Shown here piece by piece: positions 29,925-40,117 of a stretch of DNA of 64,000 nt (position 1 is the stretch's first letter; each line of letters begins with the position of its first letter). The notes under the pieces were generated by a model. It worked only from the letters and a program-made list of their open reading frames with translations, made no database searches and was not told the origin of the DNA. The stretch is taken from assembly GCA_004000515.1 (NCBI GenBank), contig CP034537.1, positions 3,362,001 through 3,426,000 of the forward strand, read 5' to 3'. A program made the position numbers and the translations under genes. Source of the DNA: Pseudomonas poae. GTDB lineage: Bacteria > Pseudomonadota > Gammaproteobacteria > Pseudomonadales > Pseudomonadaceae.

Positions 29925-31701
29925 ATGGCAGAAGCAGTCGTGGACAACGTACCCGCCAAGGCAGACGGCAAGCCGCCGCTGTTTGGCCTGTCGTTCCTGG
30001 AAAATCTCTCCGAAATGACCATGTTGCGTCAGGTGGGCCTGATGGTCGGCCTGGCTGCCAGCGTGGCGATTGGTTTTGCCGTGGTGTTGTGGTCGCAGCA
30101 ACCCGATTACCGGCCGCTGTACGGCAGCCTGGCGGGCATGGATTCCAAGCAGATCATGGAAACCCTGGCCGCCGCCGACATCGCCTACACCGTTGAGCCC
30201 AACTCCGGTGCCTTGCTGGTCAAGGCTGATGATGTGGCCCGTGCACGCATGAAGCTGGCAGCGGCTGGCGTGACGCCGTCCGACAGCAATATCGGTTTTG
30301 AAATCCTCGACAAGGACCAGGGCCTGGGTACCTCCCAGTTCATGGAGGCCACCCGTTACCGTCGTGGCCTGGAAGGCGAGTTGGCCCGCACCATCTCCAG
30401 CCTGAACAACGTCAAGGGCGCTCGCGTGCACCTGGCCATTCCGAAAAGCTCGGTGTTTGTGCGCGATGAGCGCAAGCCAAGCGCCTCGGTACTGGTGGAG
30501 CTGTTCTCTGGCCGTTCCCTGGAACCTGGCCAGGTCCTGGCGATCATCAACCTGGTGGCCACCAGCGTTCCCGAGTTGAGCAAGTCACAAATTACCGTGG
30601 TGGACCAGAAGGGCAACCTGCTGTCCGACATGGCAGAAAACTCCGCGCTGACCCAGGCCGGCAAGCAGTTCGACTACAGCCGCCGCATGGAAAGCATGCT
30701 GACCCAGCGTGTGCACAACATCCTGCAGCCGGTACTGGGCAACGACCGCTACAAGGCCGAAGTGTCTGCCGACGTGGACTTCAGCGCCGTCGAGTCGACC
30801 TCCGAACAGTTCAACCCGGACCAGCCGGCCCTGCGCAGCGAGCAGTCCACCAGCGAACAACGCACCGCCGCCAATGGCCCGCCGCAAGGCGTACCGGGTG
30901 CCTTGAGCAACCAGCCGCCAGCCCCGGCCTCGGCCCCGCAAACCACGGGTGGCGCCGCAGCCACCGCTGGCGCGATCCAGCCCGGTCAGCCACTGCTGGA
31001 TGCCAACGGTCAGCAGATCATGGACCCGGCCACCGGCCAGCCAATGCTTGCGCCGTACCCGGCGGACAAACGTAACCAGTCCACCAAGAACTTCGAACTC
31101 GACCGTTCCATCAGCCACACCAAGCAACAACAGGGTCGCGTCAATCGCCTGTCGGTTTCGGTGGTGGTGGATGACCAGGTCAAGGTCAACCCGGCGGACG
31201 GCAGCATTACCCGTGCGCCGTGGGCGCCGACGAATTGGCGCGCTTCACTCGCCTGGTGCAGGACGCCGTCGGTTTTGACGCCAGCCGTGGTGACAGCGTC
31301 AGCGTGATCAACATGCCGTTCTCCGCCGAGCGTGGCGAAGTGATCGCCGAAGCGGCGTTCTACACCAGCCGTGGTTCTGGGACATCGTCAAGCAAGTGCT
31401 AGGTGTGTTGTTCATCCTGGTGCTGGTGTTCGGCGTGCTGCGCCCGGTGCTCAACAACATCACCGGCAACGGCAAGAAGCAACTGGCGCTGGCCGGTGGC
31501 GACGTGGAACTGGGTGGCATGGGCGGCCTGGACGGCGAACTGGCCAACGACCGCGTCAGCCTCGGCGGCCCGCAAAGCATCCTGTTGCCAAGCCCGAGCG
31601 AAGGCTATGACGCTCAGTTGAACGCAATCAAGAGTCTGGTGGCAGAAGACCCGGGCCGTGTGGCCCAGGTCGTGAAAGAGTGGATCAACGCAGATGAGTG
31701 A
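29925..31701 (+). CDS. fliF: Flagellar MS-ring protein FliF (two frameshifts in this sequence)
   Basis: The reconstructed protein of about 592 residues forms the inner-membrane MS ring. It has a first membrane helix (VGLMVGLAASVAIGFAVVLW), two ring-building domains (YRPLYGSLAGMDSKQIMETL, GLEGELARTISSLNNVKGARVHLA), a Pro/Ala linker, a second membrane helix (VLGVLFILVLVFGVLRPVL) and a C-terminal FliG-binding tail (AQVVKEWINADE). One G is missing at 31222-31224 and one C at 31365-31366; correction gives APWGADELARFTRLVQDAV and AAFYTQPWFWDIVKQ. Its last bases overlap the fliG start. Confidence 0.95.
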
Positions 31702-32707
31702 TAATCGAGCCGCTGTTGCCAAGCTCACCAAGGTCGATAAAGCCGCCGTGTTGCTGCTGTCCCTGGGTGAAACCGACGCCGCCCAAGTGCTGCGCCACAT
31801 GGGCCCCAAAGAGGTCCAGCGAGTGGGCGTGGCCATGGCGCAGATGCGCAATGTGCACCGTGAGCAAGTCGAACAGGTGATGAGCGAGTTCGTCGAGATC
31901 GTCGGCGACCAGACCAGCCTGGGCGTTGGCTCCGACAGCTACATCCGCAAGATGCTCACCTCGGCCCTGGGCGAAGACAAGGCCAACGGCCTGATCGACC
32001 GCATCCTGCTGGGTGGCAATACCAGCGGCCTCGACAGCCTCAAGTGGATGGAGCCGCGTGCTGTCGCCGACGTGATCCGCTACGAGCACCCGCAGATCCA
32101 GGCCATCGTGGTTGCTTACCTCGACCCGGACCAGGCCGGTGAAGTGCTTGGTCACTTCGACCATAAAGTGCGCCTGGACATCATCCTGCGCGTGTCGTCG
32201 CTGAACACTGTGCAGCCGGCTGCCCTGAAAGAACTCAACACGATTCTGGAGAAGCAGTTCTCCGGCAACTCCAACGCTTCGCGCACCACCCTGGGTGGTA
32301 TCAAGCGCGCAGCCGACATCATGAACTTCCTCGACAGCTCGGTCGAAGGCCAGTTGATGGACTCGATCCGCGAGATCGACGACACCCTGTCCGGCCAGAT
32401 CGAAGACCTCATGTTCGTGTTCAACAACCTCTCCGATGTCGACGACCGTGGCATCCAGGCGTTGCTGCGCGAGGTGTCCTCCGACGTGCTGGTGCTGGCG
32501 CTCAAGGGCTCCGACGAAGGCGTCAAGGAGAAGATCTTCAAGAACATGTCCAAGCGTGCGTCCGAACTGTTGCGCGACGACCTCGAAGCCAAAGGCCCAG
32601 TGCGCGTCAGCGACGTGGAAACGGCGCAGAAAGAAATCCTCACCATTGCCCGCCGTATGGCCGAAGCCGGAGAAATCGTTCTCGGCGGAAGGGCGGCGAA
32701 GAAATGA
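31694..32707 (+). CDS. fliG: Flagellar motor switch protein FliG
   Basis: An intact 337-residue switch protein. The N-terminal FliF-binding domain begins KLTKVDKAAVLLLSLGE; the middle EHPQ motif is present as YEHPQIQAIVVAYL; the C-terminal torque helix region includes LMFVFNNLSDVDDRGIQALLREV. It overlaps the end of fliF, consistent with translational coupling and equal stoichiometry. Confidence 0.98.
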   Translation: MSDNRAAVAKLTKVDKAAVLLLSLGETDAAQVLRHMGPKEVQRVGVAMAQMRNVHREQVEQVMSEFVEIVGDQTSLGVGSDSYIRKMLTSALGEDKANGLIDRILLGGNTSGLDSLKWMEPRAVADVIRYEHPQIQAIVVAYLDPDQAGEVLGHFDHKVRLDIILRVSSLNTVQPAALKELNTILEKQFSGNSNASRTTLGGIKRAADIMNFLDSSVEGQLMDSIREIDDTLSGQIEDLMFVFNNLSDVDDRGIQALLREVSSDVLVLALKGSDEGVKEKIFKNMSKRASELLRDDLEAKGPVRVSDVETAQKEILTIARRMAEAGEIVLGGRAAKK

Positions 32708-32722
32708 TCTAAGGCGCCTCTG

Positions 32723-33486
32723 ATGTCGAACAAAGATGAGGCACCCAGCGATCTGATTCGCGCACGGGATGTCGGCGGGTTCGACATCTGGTCGTTGCCC
32801 AGCTTCGACCCGCATGTGCCGGAGCCAGAGCCGGAACCAGAGCCCGAACTGCCGGTGGAGTCCGAGGAAGTGCCGCTGGAAGAAGTCCAGCCACTGACCC
32901 TGGAAGAGTTGGAAAGCATCCGCCAGGAAGCCTACAACGAAGGCTTCGCCGCCGGTGAAAGGATGGTTTTCGCGCAACGACGCTCAAGGTGCGCCAGGAA
33001 GCCGAGGCGGCGCTGGCCGTCAAACTGGAGAGCCTGGAACGCTTGATGGGCGTGCTGTTCGACCCTATTGCCGAGCAGGATTCGCAGATCGAAAAAGCCA
33101 TGGTTGGCCTGGTGGAGCACATCGCTCGCCAGGTGATCCAGCGTGAGCTGGTGCTGGACTCCAGCCATATCGAAAGCGTCATGCGCGAGGCCCTCAAGCT
33201 GCTGCCCCTGGGCGTGGGCAACGTGCGGCTGTACATCAATCCCCAGGATTTCGAACAGGTCAAAGCCCTGCGCGAGCGTCATGAAGAAACCTGGCGGATC
33301 GTCGAAGACGCCGCGTTGCAGCCCGGTGGTTGCCGCGTCGAGACCGAACACAGCCGTATCGATGCCACGGTGGAAACCCGCATCAGCCAGATCATGGCCA
33401 AGTTGCTGGACCAGGTTCACGAGCAGGTACTGAACCCGGCCGAACCTGACCTGAGCGTGGACTTGGACGCCGCCGATGCGCCTTGA
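32723..33486 (+). CDS. fliH: Flagellar export ATPase regulator FliH (frameshifted in this sequence)
   Basis: The reconstructed protein of about 254 residues has an acidic, Pro/Glu-repeat N terminus (EPEPEPEPELP), the G-rich helical region beginning EAYNEGFAAG, and the C-terminal VHEQ-like domain (LVEHIARQVIQRELVLDSSHI, VRLYINPQDFE). FliH holds the FliI ATPase at the export gate. One A is missing in 32958-32960; adding it gives GEKDGFRATTLKVRQEAE and joins the two halves. It overlaps fliI by eleven bases. Confidence 0.92.
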
Positions 33487-34833
33487 TCGCACCAGCTTCG
33501 CCAAGCGCCTGGGCAGCTACGCCGAGGCCACCGAATTGCCCGGCCAACCGATCCTCGAAGGACGCCTGTTGCGCATGGTCGGCCTGACCCTCGAAGCCGA
33601 GGGCCTGCGCGCCGCCATGGGCAGCCGCTGCATGGTGATCAACGACGACAGCTACCACCCGGTGCAAGTCGAAGCTGAAGTGATGGGCTTTTCCGGCAAC
33701 AAGATTTTCCTGATGCCTGTTGGCAGCCTGGCGGGCATCGCCCCGGCGCCCGCGTTGTGCCGTTGGCCGACACCGGTCGCTTGCCGATGGGCATGAGCAT
33801 GCTCGGTCGTGTGCTCGACGGCGCCGGGCGTGCGCTGGACGGCAAGGGCGGCATGAAGGCCGAAGACTGGTGCCGATGGACGGCCCTACCATCAACCCCC
33901 CTCAACCGTAACCCCATCAGCGTGCCGCTGGACGTGGGCATTCGTAGCATCAACGGATTATTGACGGTGGGCCGTGGCCAGCGTCTGGGCCTGTTTGCCG
34001 GTACCGGTGTGGGTAAGTCCGTACTGCTGGGCATGATGACCCGCTTCACCGAAGCCGACATCATCGTGGTGGGGCTGATCGGCGAGCGGGGCCGTGAGGT
34101 GAAGGAGTTCATCGAGCACAGCCTGGGTGAAGAGGGCCTCAAGCGTTCGGTGGTGGTGGCATCGCCAGCCGATGACGCGCCCTTGATGCGTTTGCGCGCC
34201 GCCATGTACTGCACGCGTATCGCCGAATATTTTCGCGACAAGGGCAAGAACGTCTTGTTGCTGATGGATTCGCTCACACGTTTCGCCCAGGCCCAGCGGG
34301 AAATCGCCCTGGCCATTGGCGAGCCGCCGGCCACCAAGGGATATCCGCCGTCAGTGTTCGCCAAGCTGCCCAAGCTGGTGGAACGCGCCGGTAACGCCGA
34401 GGCCGGTGGTGGCTCGATCACCGCGTTCTACACCGTGCTGTCCGAAGGCGATGACCAGCAAGACCCGATTGCCGACTCGGCGCGGGGCGTGCTCGACGGT
34501 CACATCGTGCTGTCGCGGCGCTTGGCGGAAGAAGGGCACTACCCCGCCATTGATATCGAAGCGTCCATCAGCCGGGTCATGCCGTCGGTGGTCACGCCGC
34601 AGCACATGGCCCGCGCGCAACAATTCAAACAGCTGTGGTCGCGTTATCAGCAGAGCCGCGACTTGATCAGCGTCGGTGCCTACGTGGCCGGTGGTGATCG
34701 CGAGACCGACTTGGCGATTGCCCTGCAACCGCAACTGGTGACCTACCTGCGCCAGGGCCTTAACGACAAGATCAGCATGGGCGAAAGCGAAGCGCACCTG
34801 GGCTCGATCTTCGCCCCGGCGCCAGGCGGCTAA
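33476..34833 (+). CDS. fliI: Flagellum-specific export ATPase FliI (three indels in this sequence)
   Basis: The reconstructed protein of about 452 residues is an F1-ATPase beta-like enzyme: Walker [11 protein letters not shown], Walker B region [17 protein letters not shown], and [19 protein letters not shown]. It energises protein export with FliH and FliJ. One G is missing at 33745-33746 (correct reading [20 protein letters not shown]), one G at 33869-33870, and one C is extra in 33896-33901. The last two cancel each other: as given, residues between them read wrongly ([12 protein letters not shown]) but correction gives [12 protein letters not shown], which is the family sequence. Confidence 0.94.
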
Positions 34834-34836
34834 GCC

Positions 34837-35286
34837 ATGGCCAGCAACCGCTCTTCACGCCTGGCCCCAGTGGTCGACATGGCCGAAAAAGCCGAAAAGA
34901 CCGCCGTGCAGCGCCTGGGTTATTTCCAGGGGCAGGTGCGTTTGGCAGAAAGCAAACTGGGCGACCTGGAGCGCTTTCGTGGTGAATACCAGCAGCAGTG
35001 GATCGAGCGCGGTACCAAGGGTGTGTCGGGGCAATGGTTGATGGGCTACCAGGGCTTCCTCAACCAGCTTGAGACGGCCGTAGACCAACAGCGCCAGAGC
35101 CTGGCGTGGCACCAGACCAACCTTGATCGCGCGCGGGAGAGCTGGCAGGCGGCGTTTGCTCGTGTTGAAGGGCTGCGCAAGCTGGTGCAGCGCTATATCG
35201 ACGAAGCGCGGGCCATTGAAGACAAGCGCGAGCAGAAGCTGCTCGATGAACTGTCCCAACGCCTCCCACGCCAATCGCAATACTAG
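34837..35286 (+). CDS. fliJ: Flagellar export chaperone FliJ
   Basis: A 149-residue coiled-coil protein, the usual FliJ size, directly after fliI. The sequence is nearly all charged helix (KAEKTAVQRLGYFQGQVRLAE through LQRYIDEARAIEDKREQKLLDEL). FliJ acts as the central stalk of the export ATPase. It is the last gene before a REPIN and the hsb genes. Confidence 0.92.
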   Translation: MASNRSSRLAPVVDMAEKAEKTAVQRLGYFQGQVRLAESKLGDLERFRGEYQQQWIERGTKGVSGQWLMGYQGFLNQLETAVDQQRQSLAWHQTNLDRARESWQAAFARVEGLRKLVQRYIDEARAIEDKREQKLLDELSQRLPRQSQY

Positions 35287-35304
35287 GCTGTCAACATGGA
35301 TCCT

Positions 35305-35398
35305 CTGTGGGAGCTGGCTTGCCTGCGATTGCGGTGGGTCAGCTTGCTTGCCTAGCACTGATAAACCGCAATCGCAGGCAAGCCAGCTCCCACATTTG
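35305..35398. repeat. REPIN, GGGAGCTGGCTTGCCTGCGAT type
   Basis: Arms CTGTGGGAGCTGGCTTGCC (from 35305) and the reverse complement ending near 35398 flank a short loop. It lies between fliJ and hsbA. Confidence 0.9.
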
Positions 35399-35470
35399 AT
35401 ACTGCGTGTTGCTCGCATCGCCTTCACCTGCTAAACCTTGTCTCATTGCCAATGACAAGGAAGCAGTCGC

Positions 35471-35775
35471 ATGTCAGTCGTTCCTGAAGTGTCCGCGGAC
35501 GGAAGAAGTTGACGATCGCCATCAAGGGCCGGTTCGATTTCAGCAGCCACCAGCATTTTCGTGAAGTCTACGAACGCATCTACCCCAAGCCCGACGCCAT
35601 TGTCGTGGACTTGAAGGAAGCCACCTATCTCGACAGCTCTGCGCTCGGCATGCTGTTGCTGCTGCGCGATCATGCCGGCGGCGATGACGCCGATATCCGC
35701 GTGATCAACAGTAACTCCGACGTGCGCAAGATCCTCGGTATCTCCAACTTCGACAAACTGTTCGACATCAGTTGA
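35471..35775 (+). CDS. hsbA: HsbA-like STAS anti-sigma factor antagonist (frameshifted in this sequence)
   Basis: The reconstructed protein of about 101 residues is a single STAS domain with the phosphorylatable serine motif YLDSSALGMLLLLRDHAG. In P. aeruginosa HsbA switches between the anti-sigma factor FlgM and a diguanylate cyclase, depending on HsbR. One A is missing at 35503-35504; adding it gives DGRKLTIAIKGRFDF and a full N terminus from ATG 35471. Without it only an internal TTG-initiated frame remains. It overlaps the hsbR start. Confidence 0.88.
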
Positions 35776-37489
35776 GCGGCCTGGCCCCCGTCCTTGAGCC
35801 GCTGACCATCCTGATCGCCGAAGACAGCGCCGCCGACCTGTTGCTGCTGTCGACCATCGTGCGGCGCCAGGGCCATCAAGTACTCACCGCTACCAACGGC
35901 GCGCAAGCGGTAGAAGTGTTTACTCGCGAGCGGCCGCAGTTGGTGCTGATGGATGCACTGATGCCGGTGATGGACGGTTTTGAAGCCGCGCGGCGCATCA
36001 AGCATTTGGCGGGGGGAGGCGTTGGTGCCGATCATCTTCCTCACCTCCCTGCGCGAGAGCGAAGCCCTGGCCCAGTGCCTGGATGCCGGCGGTGATGACT
36101 TCTTGCCCAAGCCCTACAACCAACTGATTCTCGCGGCAAAGATCAACGCCATGGACCGCCTGCGCCGCCTGCAAGCCACGGTGTTGCAGCAGCGCGACCT
36201 GATCGCCAAGCACCACGACTATCTGTTGCATGAGCAGCGGGTGGCCAAGGCGGTGTTCGACAAGGTCGCGCATTCGGGTTGCATCAATGCCGCGCCGAAT
36301 ATCCGCTACCTGCAATCGCCCTATGCGCTGTTCAACGGTGACCTGCTGTTGGCGGCCTACACACCGTCCGGCGACATGCATGTGCTGCTCGGTGATTTCA
36401 CCGGCCACGGCTTGCCGGCGGCGGTAGGCGCCATGCCCCTGGCCGAAGTGTTCTACGGCATGACCGCCAAGGGCTACGGGCTGGCGCAGACCCTGCGGGA
36501 GATGAACGCCAAGCTCAAACGCATCTTGCCGGTGGACATGTTCTGCTGCGCCACCCTGTTGTGCCTCAGCGCGCAACGGCGGGTGGTGGAGGTGTGGAAT
36601 GGGGTATGCCCGAAGGCTATGTGCATGAAGTCGCCACCGGCAAGCGCACGCCGCTGGAATGGCGGCATTTGCCGTTAGGGGTGTTGTCGGCGGACGCCTT
36701 TGATGACCGCACCGAGGTCTGGCCGATGGCCTTGGGCGACCGCGTGTTCCTGCTCTCCGATGGCGTGCTGGACACCGCAGACGCCAATGACCAACTGTTC
36801 GGGGTCGAACGCTTGCAGCGGGTATTCGCCGCCAACCGTGAGCCTGACCGATTATTTGAAGATATCGAACAGGCCCTGGCGGCGTTTCGCGGCGAAGTTC
36901 GCGATGACGTCAGCATGGTGGAAATCACCCTGCAGTCCGGCCAATCGCTGCGTGCGACGGGGCCGTTGTACGCTGACAGCGGGCAATCGTGTCCGCTGGA
37001 TTGGTCGGTGAGTTTTGAATTTCGCGCCGACACCCTCAAGCGATACAACCCGTTGCCCTATCTGCTGCAACTGCTGCTGGAGATCCACGGCCTGCGCGAG
37101 CAGAGCGGGGCGCTCTACAGCGTGATGGCCGAGTTGTACTCCAATGCGCTTGAGCATGGGGTGCTGGGGCTCGACTCCCGGCTCAAGCGCGATGCCCAAG
37201 GCTTTGCCGAGTATTACCGCCAGCGTAATGATCGTCTGGCGCAGTTGAACAGTGGTTATGTGCGGGTGCATATCAACGTTGTGCCGACCGCAGCGGGCGG
37301 CAAGATGACCCTGCGTATCGAAGACAGCGGCCCAGGCTTCGATGTGGATAAGGTGCTGGCGCGACCGCTGGACATCGACCGCCTGTCTGGCCGGGGCTTG
37401 AGCCTAGTGCGCCAATTGAGCAGCGCGGTGGGCTGGTCCGACGGCGGGCGCAGTGTCTGCGTGGAGTTTTGCTGGGGGCTCTGGCATAA
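35772..37489 (+). CDS. hsbR: HsbR-like response regulator with PP2C phosphatase and anti-sigma kinase domains (frameshifted)
   Basis: The reconstructed protein of about 572 residues has three domains: an N-terminal receiver (acceptor Asp in LVLMDALMPVMDG), a central SpoIIE/PP2C-like phosphatase (LLGDFTGHGLPAAVGAMPLAE, LLSDGVLDTADAND), and a C-terminal HATPase kinase of RsbW type (MAELYSNALEHGVLG, IEDSGPGFDVDKV). It sets the phosphorylation of HsbA under control of HptB. Indels: one extra G in 36011-36016, one missing G in 36601-36604, and probably one missing G in 37474-37478, which restores a TAA stop at 37487. The start is TTG 35772, overlapping the hsbA stop; the last indel is the least certain. 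Confidence 0.87.
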
Positions 37490-37519
37490 TCCGCCGATTC
37501 TTGATCAAGGAGCGAGCAA

Positions 37520-37864
37520 GTGGTCGATATTCATCTGGACCCGCAGGTGCTGTCGGGTTTGCAGGAGGTCATGGAAGGCGAGTATCCCAAGTTGCTCGAC
37601 ACCTTTCTCGATGATTCCCAAAAACGTGTAGAGGCGCTGCGCAAGGCGCGCGACGATGCCAAGGCGTTGGGGCAGATTGCGCATAGTTTCAAGGGCAGCA
37701 GTGGCAACCTTGGGGCGGTGCGGCTGGCGCATTTGTGTCAGCGGTTGGAGTCGGAGTCGGTTGAGGCGGCGGCTGATCTTGGGGCGTTGGTGGATCAGAT
37801 TGATCGTGAGTTTGCGTTGGTCAGGCCGATGTATGAATTGGAGCGGGAGCGGTTTGGGGTTTGA
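37520..37864 (+). CDS. hptB: HptB-like histidine phosphotransfer protein
   Basis: A 114-residue Hpt protein with the phospho-His motif QIAHSFKGSSGNLGAVRLAHLC. In P. aeruginosa HptB takes phosphate from several hybrid kinases and passes it to HsbR, linking them to swarming and biofilm control. The start is GTG at 37520 (VVDIHLDP), with AAGGAG nine bases upstream. As given, an open frame from hsbR runs through it, which is an artefact of the lost hsbR stop. Confidence 0.93.
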   Translation: MVDIHLDPQVLSGLQEVMEGEYPKLLDTFLDDSQKRVEALRKARDDAKALGQIAHSFKGSSGNLGAVRLAHLCQRLESESVEAAADLGALVDQIDREFALVRPMYELERERFGV

Positions 37865-37884
37865 GGTTTGAGGTTGGGTTTGGT

Positions 37885-38478
37885 GTACATATCCGTTTTT
37901 AGGTAACGGCGACTTAGGGTTCCGCCCTTGCGGCGGGTCACTTTTGGAAGAGCGCCAAAGTAACCAAAAACGCTTCGCCCCAACACTCGGCACCTCGCTT
38001 AGGCTCGGTGTGCCAGAACGAAGGCTTTGGAGCGTGGGCCGCCGCGATGGGCCATCCTTGGCCCAGCGCGGCTAACCCGGCGTCCTGCCGGGTTACCCAC
38101 GCTCAAAAGCCTGCGTTCGGCCAGCGTGTTTGACGGGGCGCCTCTAGATCAAAAGCAAGAGCGCGGCGGCCTTAGAGCCGACCGGTTAGTGTGTGCCGAT
38201 CACCGTTCAAATGTGGGAGCTGGCTTGCCTGCGATGGCATCAACTGGGTGTGTCTGATGGACTGAGTTGCCTGCATCGCAGGCAAGCCAGCTCCTACAGA
38301 AGAGCAGATTTCACACTGCCAGTTAAAAACTGTTACCTATGTGCGTGAACTGATTTGTAACCCATGTGGGTGAGTCATACCGGCAAGAGCCTTTTGGTTA
38401 CTTTTGGGCTCTTTCCAAAAGTGACCCGCTGTAAGAGCGGAACCAATAGCCGCCGTTACCCAAATAACGGATATGTAC
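37885..38478. repeat. Composite intergenic repeat with ~90-bp terminal inverted repeats
   Basis: The 706-base gap between hptB and fliK is almost filled by this element. The left arm starts GTACATATCCG at 37885 and runs to about 37973; the right arm, 38383-38478, is its diverged reverse complement and ends CGGATATGTAC. Inside are several hairpins (for example AACCCGGCGTCCTGCCGGGTT near 38070 and GGGCCATCCTTGGCCC near 38050) and a REPIN. No convincing gene is present. The sequence resembles multi-copy intergenic repeats of P. fluorescens-group genomes. Confidence 0.75.
38209..38298. repeat. REPIN inside the composite repeat
   Basis: AATGTGGGAGCTGGCTTGCC from 38210 and the reverse complement GGCAAGCCAGCTCCTACA ending at 38298. 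One arm has CTCCTACA instead of CTCCCACA. Confidence 0.88.
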
Positions 38479-38503
38479 TCCATAAAACGCAATCCCCAAA
38501 ACC

Positions 38504-38519
38504 TGGCCCAACTCTTGCT
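38504..38519 (+). promoter_or_regulatory. Sigma-54 promoter of fliK
   Basis: TGGCCCAACTCTTGCT: GG and GC ten bases apart, 52 bases before the fliK start and immediately after the composite repeat. Confidence 0.7.
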
Positions 38520-38570
38520 CTACCTCCTGATACTGCATCCCCGATCCCCATGCAGTGGAGACCTTTACCT

Positions 38571-39907
38571 ATGCCAGTCGCCCCGAATTCGCTTCTTCAG
38601 GCTGCCCCTGCGGCCAAGCTCAAGCGCCCGCCGCCACCCCACCGGTAGCGGCTGCGGACCCACGGGATAAGGGCCCTGGCTTCGCTCAGGTGTTCGCCAG
38701 CCAGGGTTCCAAACCCTCGGTCAAAACCGACGACAACTCGCCAAAACCCACGCGGGACAAGCCTGCCGACGCCAGCGCCAAACCGGCTGCCAGTGACGAC
38801 AAGCCTGCCGCCAGCACGCCAGCGGTTGCCGATAGCGGCAATCCCTTGCCTGCCAATCCGCCGGCCAAGCCCGACGACAGCGCCAGCAAGGATGACGACG
38901 CACCGGTCGATCCAAGCCTGGTGCAACAACCCCCGACTGATCCGGTGGTAGACCCGGCCATGATTGCCGCCGTCACTCCGGTGGTCGTGCCCGTGCCGGT
39001 GGAAACCCCGACGCCTGCGCCTGCCGCCAAGGATGACAAGGCTCAGCTAGTGGTTGCGGCGCCGATTGCCGCCACCGAAGAGGCCAAGCCGGCGTTTGAC
39101 CCCGAAGCCGATCCCCTGGATGCCATGCCCACCGTACGCCTGGCCATGGAGCAGGGCGGTCACGTGTCCGCCAGCAGCCAGGCGCCGGTGAAAACCGCAC
39201 CGCCGCCGGCTCAGGATCAGCCGACCGCCGCGCAGAATTTTGCCGCTGGCCTAGCCAATATGGTCGACCAGCAAGCCACCAAGGACAGCACTGACCAGGG
39301 CGGCGACAAAGCCTTCAGCGGATTGATCGAAGGCGGTCTCAAGGATTTGAAAGAGGCCAGCAGCGACACCCGTGTCGATGACTTCGCCAACCGCCTGGCC
39401 GCGCTGACCCAGGCCGCCACGCCGAAGACCGCCAACGCATTGCCGCCGGTGACGAATGCGCCGTTGGCCATGCACCAGAGCGGCTGGACCGATGAAATCG
39501 TCAACCGCGTGATGTACCTGTCCAGCGCCAACCTCAAGTCGGCGGAGATCCAGTTGCAGCCAGCTGAATTGGGTCGCCTGGATATCAAGGTCAACATGAC
39601 GGCCGACCAACAGGCCCAGGTCAACTTCATGAGCGCCCACCCGGTGGTGCGTGAAGCGCTGGAAAGCCAGTCTGGCCGCCTGCGGGAAATGTTTGCCCAG
39701 CAGGGCATGGGGCAGGTGGACGTTAATGTGTCCGATCAGTCCCGTGGCCAGGATCAGCAACAGCAGCAGGCGCAGACACAGGGTGTTCGCGGCAGCAGTG
39801 GGCGTGGGGCTGATAGCGACAGCGGGGCCCATGCCGACATTGCCGAGGCAGTCGCGCCGGTGACGTCTACGGTGATCGGCTCTAGCGCCGTCGATTACTA
39901 CGCCTGA
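38571..39907 (+). CDS. fliK: Flagellar hook-length control protein FliK (frameshifted in this sequence)
   Basis: The reconstructed protein of about 445 residues has a long Ala/Pro/Asp-rich N-terminal half, suited to act as a molecular ruler, and the conserved C-terminal switch domain (SAEIQLQPAELGRLDIKVNM, HPVVREALESQSGRLREMFAQQGM) that contacts FlhB, followed by a Gln-rich tail. One C is missing at 38614-38615; adding it gives QAAPAAQAQAPAATPP and joins the N terminus to the long frame. The start at 38571 (MPVAPNS) is the only ATG close after the promoter. Confidence 0.88.
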
Positions 39908-39927
39908 TCCCCGTTTAATCGCGGTTC

Positions 39928-40020
39928 ATGTGGGAGCTGGCTTGCCTGCGATGGCGGTGTATCAGCGGCAGAGATGCTAGCTGAACCGCCGCCATCGCAG
40001 GCAAGCCAGCTCCCACATTT
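39928..40020. repeat. REPIN, GGGAGCTGGCTTGCCTGCGAT type
   Basis: Arms ATGTGGGAGCTGGCTTGCC (39928) and its reverse complement ending at 40020. It sits between the fliK stop and the fliL sigma-54 element. Confidence 0.9.
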
Positions 40021-40051
40021 GATTTGTGGTGCAACCTCTTCCAGACAACTC

Positions 40052-40067
40052 TGGCATAACACTTGCT
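40052..40067 (+). promoter_or_regulatory. Sigma-54 promoter of fliLMNOPQR-flhB
   Basis: TGGCATAACACTTGCT: GG and GC ten bases apart and strong -24 and -12 boxes, 51 bases before fliL. Confidence 0.8.
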
Positions 40068-40117
40068 CTTGCCTTTCCGTAGATCTATGAATCCCCGAAT
40101 AGTGACGGATTATTGGC

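Noticed and set aside
36561..37631. hsbR frame continuing through hptB as a fusion
   Set aside because: The HptB frame has its own start, ribosome site and Hpt motif; the run-on residues match nothing. A lost G in 37474-37478 explains the missing hsbR stop.
37865..38570. CRISPR-like or prophage remnant between hptB and fliK
   Set aside because: There are no regularly spaced direct repeats, integrase or att-like sites; the repeats are inverted and REPIN-like.
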